24,940 nucleotides of DNA. It comes from a virus. The DNA is taken from positions 1-24,940 of the IMG/VR virus record IMGVR_UViG_3300027759_000393; one strand, given 5' to 3'. A program made the position numbers and the translations under genes. The notes under the pieces were generated by a model. That model did no database searches. It was not told the origin of the DNA and saw only the letters and a list, made by a program, of their open reading frames with translations. Position 1 is the stretch's first letter. The number at the start of each line of letters is the position of its first letter. Positions 22,901 to 24,940 of the stretch are shown here, piece after piece.

Positions 22901-24940
22901 CACAGTTTTTGATAACAACGCCACCCAATGGGTTGACACATTTACTAACGCAGGTGCAGTGTACATGTTTGACTATTTGGCATTGTACAATGAAAATATA
23001 AATAATCCTGGACAATTTGTATATGCTCAAAGTACAAATGCTCAAGACTTGGATTATGGCGCACAACCATATTATGGCTCTGCACTAGATTTTAACAACA
23101 ATAGAGTTACTATTGGTACACCAAACTTTGTTCCAACTGTAGATGCTAATAACACCCTTGGGCAAGTTGTTACTTATGTAAGTACAGCAGGTACTCCAGA
23201 TTGGGCAGTATATAGAAATTCTTCACCAATTGTTGATGTTAACGGAATATTCAACATTCAATTGTTTAGTGCAACCACTAATCAAACCTTAGCAAACTTA
23301 GATTACATTGATCCTCTACAAGGAAAACTATTAGGGGCAGTATCAGAAAATATTGATGTGGTTTCAAACAATGACCCAGCCGCATACAATTCAGCAGGGT
23401 CTACTCAAGGTGGAAAAGTTTGGGCAGCAGATAAAGTAGGTAGTCTTTGGTTTGATACATCAAACACTCGCTTTATGAACTATCATCAAAATGATGTAGA
23501 ATATAATAGCCAATATTGGGGTAGAGTATTTCCTGGAAGTAACGTAACAGTTTATTCTTGGATTGCAAGCCAATCAATACCTTCACAGTATGCAGGCACC
23601 GGAACACCATATGATGTTAACAGTTATTCTATTCGTGGAATAATTAATGCAGAAGGTTTGATAACACCAATTTATTATTACTGGGTAAGAAATACAAATA
23701 TTGTATTTTCATCAGTAGGTAAAACATTAGCAGATAGTACACTTGAATCTTATATTTCACAACCACAGCAAACTGGTATCAGTTACTTTACCTCACTGTT
23801 ACCTAGTGTATTTGGATTATACAACTGTGCTGAGTATATTAACGCAAAAGATACTGTATTGCACATTGGCTATTCAGAAACCACCAATGATGATGTGGCG
23901 CATAATCAATATAGTTTGATTCGTGATGGTTATCCTGACGATTTCTTAAGTGGTATCCCTGGCTCAGGCGCAGCATATCAAAATCACGCAGCAGTGGGCA
24001 TAACAGAACCTATTGGTTTATACAATAGAATGCTAGACAGCATGTGCGGGGTTGACAACGCCGGCGGAGTTGTGCCCGATCCATTACTACCTAAAGCGGT
24101 ACAAACCGGCATACTAGCTAGACCAAGACAAGGTTTCTTCTATAATAGATTTGGCGCCCTAGCAAACTACTTACAGTACGCTAATACAGTGTTGGCACAG
24201 TTCCCCATCAATGAGTTAAGAAATCCTAAATTCTTATATAGAACAGGTGAATTCTTTGATACTACTAAGTATTGGAATACTATTAATTGGTGGGCAATTG
24301 GTTATAATGATAATACTAAATCATCAATACAAGTTCCTATATATGCAGATTTGTCTACACTAAATGTACCCAATGGTACTATTGTAACAGTCGCATCAAA
24401 TGGTGCAGGTAATGCAGAGACTTACATTTATTCTGGCGCCGGCATCTGGACTAGAATTGGATTGGCTAACGGTACTATTGAATTTAGTAGTAAACTATGG
24501 GACTATACTGAAGCTCAGTTAGGATTTGGGGATAACTTCTTTGATACTACCCCATATGATGAATATCCATCAGAAGAAACACGTTATATTATCCGTGCAT
24601 TAAATGAAGAAATTTACACTAACGAATTATTAATCTTTAGAAACAAGAGCTTGATATTACTATTTGAATATATTCAAAGTGAAACTATTGAAAGTCAAAA
24701 CTATCTAACATGGTTAAACAAAACATCATTCATAGATGTATCTCACACCATTCGTGAATTGCTTCCTTTAGAAGTGTTCCGTTCTGATAATCAATTATTC
24801 TTAGAAGGATACTTGAATGAAGTCAAGCCATATCATGTAGTAATCAAAGAATTTATCTTTAGGTATACTCGCACTGACATATTTGAAGGAGATATAACCG
24901 ACTTTGATTTGCCGGCTCAGTACAATTCAACAATAGAACA
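13902..24940 (+). CDS. Giant virion structural protein in the gp7/gp8 position, 3' end beyond window
   Basis: One frame without a stop from the ATG at 13902 to the window edge: at least 3,679 codons. The start is supported by an AGAGA sequence ten bases upstream and by an N-terminus (FLPEIFKTTTNAQFLAATL) of a type known from large baseplate/tail proteins of marine T4-like phages. Conserved-looking blocks: LGNLVPWGNRII (about 1146), VGHDGSFNKLYG (1358), WPFDLMHILALTKPADFF (1600), a YVWLANYLSTWQVY block (about 2247), seven FG-GAP-like repeats (2400-3090), LWFDTSNTRFMNY (about 3184) and YLNEVKPYHVVIKEF (3637-3651). Small inserted modules occur at about 647-727, 2532-2577, 2670-2749 and 2872-2941. 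It directly follows gp6, the place of T4 gp7 (1,032 aa), but is at least 3.5 times longer, so it may combine wedge and outer-baseplate or fibre functions. No signal peptide or enzymatic motif was seen. Confidence 0.85.
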   Translation, partial: MASRIRTLDFLPEIFKTTTNAQFLAATLDQLVAQPNIKRIQGYIGSKFGYGVNATDRYVTEPTKTRTDYQLDPGVIFLKENNSTAKDFISYPGIIDALSLEGGLTADNNRLFNSQFYSWDSFTNLDTIINFNQYYWLPEGPERVVVASNIVYNAENFIVQPEANYYLISSESLATPSANPTLTLLRGGQYTFTVDQLTEFWIQGVPGVTGLSPTERNVQTRDVYGVTNNGATNGVVTFSVPQKNALDDFIFPGDNTVGVVSTLPFDQVNGALVNEIGGIDGVTALAGLTVMFYNTGVPSESGFLDKFFDQTLYDENGGVNYNESIDYPGSVIFNNNYEGGYYTDVSATFYTISLLGDIDNPQIQLTATAAIPTNQKITATYGLEWANRNFYRSSIGVITLQPYNSAILDKLYYQDGTIPGRVGVINLIENNITNQINVVTDILGKANYTSKNGVVFTNGLKVLFQGDIYPESFNNVEFYVEGVGTAIELIPVTTLVSPGLFAAGSYIPYDTTPYDMSNYDSNLYIPINPDYITIARNSINRNAWSRSNRWFHIDVINATATYNNAPELVTEYTQLGNKAKRPIIEFYPNLKLFNSGAVGKNPIDFIDTKTTDAFTYVAGQPNYYPDTAGYTTSNATIAPVTGAIIKTATATISLINQVVLDNTTGLHVNDTITFTGTAFGGISTSPTNNSNLYYVLEIVNSTNIIISATNQGTPVTVTSSSGSMSASVYPYSTTVTALSTDVFGLFTIGQYITDSTGLLPSITFITNVSTVGSDTVITVSWYNQSIIAGTSIASVVTADTPLDNYALFDGSRVVFAADTDNNVRNKIYVSRFSTIQPGSIPVITLTEASDGLVLPNEQTAVYRGYNYQGKDFFFDGVDWINGQQKTQINQPPKFDIYDSNGISLGDSEVYVGTSFSGCTLFSYGIGSGSNDPVIGFPLRYSSVSNVGDISFDVTLNSDTFTYVRGLNALTENVNTGYVYNYAITPGNDPIIVRQLGWQTAVSPSVQYQIFEFDYDAVTNTTNTFTCDIAPVVTTPTLWPMIQVYINNIYVPTTEWQVLDPLSTISTTITIPVIPTTNTVVQILILSDQVSQTAYFQTPINLNNNPLNAPITTANIGDIRGQYQSIFFNNPNTTGIVFGANNYRDLGNLVPWGNRIIQNSASLVLPGTFLRNQDHNLFNSLLYNSRQYITFKTLLVDTVNNSDYSRILTPSQMLDAALDQINASNVESQSFFWSDMLPSKAPYITNTYSFANSLDISVYPLSHIYTFATANYDGILVYLTRNNVQTQLIKGIDYTVSIDSPSLTVTQALEANDQITIKEYNQTYGSYVPNTPTKLGLYPATIPSVTLDTAYSPATYFIVGHDGSFNKLYGSYDATTDTLVDFRDQVLLEYETRVYNNLKLGETVPAGSYQGVIIPGFFRTTDYSTDEFLQIYSELFLNWVGQNRINYKTQFYNTNNKFTYNYRDSGNKINNQPIEQGYFRGAYLFFYDTSTPNETPWQMLGLANQPTWWTSRYGPAPYTSDNLVLWGDLETGTVWNDGTPFIKPNYARPGLSKVIPVNSNGDLVSPFDSLVGNYDQYLFQRDWIVGDVGPAEFSYRRSSTWPFDLMHILALTKPADFFNLGVDVDTYKYNVEFNQYLVNDRSHLVISDVPIYGAGTPATSYINWIVDYEKQVGIDATTNITTLLDNLDVRLVYRAAGFSDKNLLKFYVEKSSANSNNSSLLIPDESYGLLLYENQPFDRIIYSGVVIQITENGYKVFGNSQTNAYFKTLTPKFGGNIQTITVENLTVKVTDSFTREIQVIPYGTEFYNTQQVAQFLINYGEYLISQGVVYDEIENGIPIQWQQMVSEFLYWAQTGWDLGSITTINPSANLITIDKESRIVQPLTLSQKNFLLNQELYPISTSNLNITRDGTAFAAKTLNVGDAISYGQFNISNIENGIVFDNVTLFNDIIYNLVTGLRQYRISVNGSLTADWNGNVDAAGFILNQDNVVEWNNTIKYTAGSIVKYKNKYWSALRIIQPSTLFNELDWKETSYDQIQKGLLPNSQTRSYESTLYYDVNKANLENDADLLSFSLIGYRPRDYLALVDLTDVTQVNVYKNLIKNKGTLNAASAFKGTNLPQGGIDYTIYQNWAIKSGEFGGILNNNFIEFRLDQPKLVGNPSIVGLTSGVSINGVQQEVPLYSVFNYGRPITTVNILPTISNLQPSSLYPTAGYVNLNDVKMASYFYSGLSTAQNAAGTTIPISQFYVRDYVWLANYLSTWQVYTPASLGSVINAKNNLNNTVTITFSQSHNLKKYESFAIVNFNVAIDNYYIVAAVVDPFNVIINLSLNPQIKTINGQGVGFRLQSQRVATAPEIGTLPLLDNEFNKLKVWVDTNNDGSWAVYRKSLNYQYDKEIVNSASETFGSAVAYTSSFGYLIGDSGTGEVYRYTYDAISDSYIPFQTITQTTSFGANISYINNLFVVSQPTGTPKVYVYQYINTQALNTLQLYQTIDAPGGVTTWGTSTALSGDQNWLYVSDIDNNSVYAYRRAAYSVTSGNFVSGNTYTITSAGTTDFTLIGASSNIVGTIFLATGAGTGTGTATNSTYEFAHIIDGDALSLTSAGDNFGYSISTDYYGDTVVIGTPQQDYDVNTQNYGYTYVFSRTVQNFESQSNSQAYVPVALPLAWTPTTVTQTATATTAANNRITVSDSTGFTVGDPVVFSGTIISAGAISQNTVYYVLAKPTSTTFTISTTRNGSVIQLSDDTGTMTVTVQTTPLFVEINGTSLADNYYAVIGSILNIYSGATPTLNAGDIINVSGSNFVLAQTLTNEETPRVGVQFGLSTDTNTFANEILVGAPFELSAENYEGAVHRYTNGGERYGTILGTTACNITTPRTILLNGYKVVLPIGNAATVASSINLLSLTNIQASAVNGNLVISLINVDLGIAGNKLTLTLLDTATLGEMGVVLYKQTQKVACPHVQGRTQFGTVVKFDKSNSGSFIASAPVGTRYSSTTFDFFDDEIDNDTVFDNNATQWVDTFTNAGAVYMFDYLALYNENINNPGQFVYAQSTNAQDLDYGAQPYYGSALDFNNNRVTIGTPNFVPTVDANNTLGQVVTYVSTAGTPDWAVYRNSSPIVDVNGIFNIQLFSATTNQTLANLDYIDPLQGKLLGAVSENIDVVSNNDPAAYNSAGSTQGGKVWAADKVGSLWFDTSNTRFMNYHQNDVEYNSQYWGRVFPGSNVTVYSWIASQSIPSQYAGTGTPYDVNSYSIRGIINAEGLITPIYYYWVRNTNIVFSSVGKTLADSTLESYISQPQQTGISYFTSLLPSVFGLYNCAEYINAKDTVLHIGYSETTNDDVAHNQYSLIRDGYPDDFLSGIPGSGAAYQNHAAVGITEPIGLYNRMLDSMCGVDNAGGVVPDPLLPKAVQTGILARPRQGFFYNRFGALANYLQYANTVLAQFPINELRNPKFLYRTGEFFDTTKYWNTINWWAIGYNDNTKSSIQVPIYADLSTLNVPNGTIVTVASNGAGNAETYIYSGAGIWTRIGLANGTIEFSSKLWDYTEAQLGFGDNFFDTTPYDEYPSEETRYIIRALNEEIYTNELLIFRNKSLILLFEYIQSETIESQNYLTWLNKTSFIDVSHTIRELLPLEVFRSDNQLFLEGYLNEVKPYHVVIKEFIFRYTRTDIFEGDITDFDLPAQYNSTIE
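15840..16082 (+). repeat. About 80-residue beta module, copy A, in the giant protein
   Basis: Starts T-A-T-A-T, then VVLDNTTGLHVNDTITFTG, LYYVLEIVNSTNIIIS and a Gly-Ser-Met-Ser close. Same order of elements as copy B at 21909-22148: a T-A-T-A-T lead, a D-x-T/S-T-G-hydrophobic-x-V-x-D turn, F-x-G-T, YYVL, I-S and a Gly-(Ser/Thr)-Met ending. Confidence 0.65.
21495..21632 (+). repeat. 46-residue module inserted between propeller repeats 3 and 4
   Basis: Reads SGNFVSGNTYTITSAGTTDF, then LIGASSN and a GAGTGTGTAT close. The pattern (x-F-V-x-G-x-x-Y-x-I-x-S-x-G-T-T-D-F-T-x-I-G-A-S) is one I recognise as a recurrent stand-alone module in many unrelated phage structural proteins. It interrupts the propeller cleanly between two repeats. 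Confidence 0.65.
21909..22148 (+). repeat. About 80-residue beta module, copy B, between propeller repeats 4 and 5
   Basis: Starts T-A-T-A-T-T, then ITVSDSTGFTVGDPVVFSG, VYYVLAKPTSTTFTIS and GTMTVTV. Related to copy A at 15840-16082, about 2,000 residues earlier in the same protein. The two copies are diverged, so not a recent duplication. Confidence 0.65.

Larger units (their letters stand above)
21093..23186 (+). repeat. Seven FG-GAP-like repeats: predicted beta-propeller within the giant protein
   Basis: Seven positions carry an aromatic-Gly turn followed by a strand and an I/V-G/S-x-P or similar turn: FGSAVAY (21099), FGANISY (21237), WGTSTAL (21390), FGYSIST (21705), FGLSTDT (22344), FGTVVKF (22782) and YGSALDF (23073). 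Typical strands follow: TVVIGTPQQD, EILVGAPFE, SFIASAPVG, RVTIGTPNF, each leading to a V-Y/H-x-(F/Y) strand. Spacing is 46-51 residues where uninterrupted and longer where modules are inserted. This is the pattern of integrin-alpha-type propeller blades. The count of seven is mine by eye. Confidence 0.6.

Noticed and set aside
1-24940. tRNA genes, CRISPR arrays, insertion sequences, integrase/attachment sites
   Set aside because: I looked for them and saw none. Nearly all of the window is coding, and the only repeats are in-frame protein repeats and short palindromes.

Overview
This AT-rich window reads as part of the genome of a T4-like contractile-tailed phage (myovirus), most like the marine T4 superfamily (cyanophages, pelagiphages). 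Evidence: an SbcD/Mre11-type nuclease subunit (gp47-like), a gp55-type late sigma factor, and a baseplate cluster with gp53-, gp5-, gp25- and gp6-like proteins followed by a giant structural gene. There are no tRNAs, CRISPR arrays, transposases or cellular housekeeping genes. The host cannot be determined from the sequence; a marine or freshwater bacterium is an inference from resemblance to marine phage structural proteins.

Layout. Positions 1-1851 lie on the minus strand: the gp47-like phosphoesterase subunit (cut by the left window edge) and, upstream of it in transcription order, the gp55-like late sigma factor. They are separated by about 50 bases holding a perfect 10-bp hairpin. Positions 1852-1986 form a divergent control region. 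It has a good sigma70-type promoter firing left into gp55, an operator-like palindrome over its -10 box, and a T4-late-type box (CTAAATA) firing right. From 1987 to the end everything is on the plus strand and tightly packed, several genes overlapping as TAATG: a probable tail-tube/baseplate connector, gp53, a hub-like protein, a gp5-like spike without lysozyme, two low-complexity proteins of unknown function, gp25, an enlarged gp6, and a giant open frame from 13902 that runs off the right edge without a stop (at least 3,679 codons).

How they work together. gp47 (with gp46, not in the window) processes DNA ends in recombination-dependent replication. gp55 redirects host RNA polymerase to late promoters, probably including the one beside its own gene. 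The plus-strand genes build the baseplate: hub and spike (3898, 6457), wedge (gp53, gp25, gp6) and a giant outer-baseplate or tail protein in the position of T4 gp7/gp8.

Most noteworthy: the giant protein carries seven FG-GAP-like repeats consistent with a seven-bladed beta-propeller, interrupted by domain modules that look mobile, one of which also occurs 2,000 residues earlier. The late sigma factor has a roughly 155-residue insertion. The divergent region repeats the 8-mer TTATGCTA at both promoters. No clearly new enzymatic or defence system is visible.
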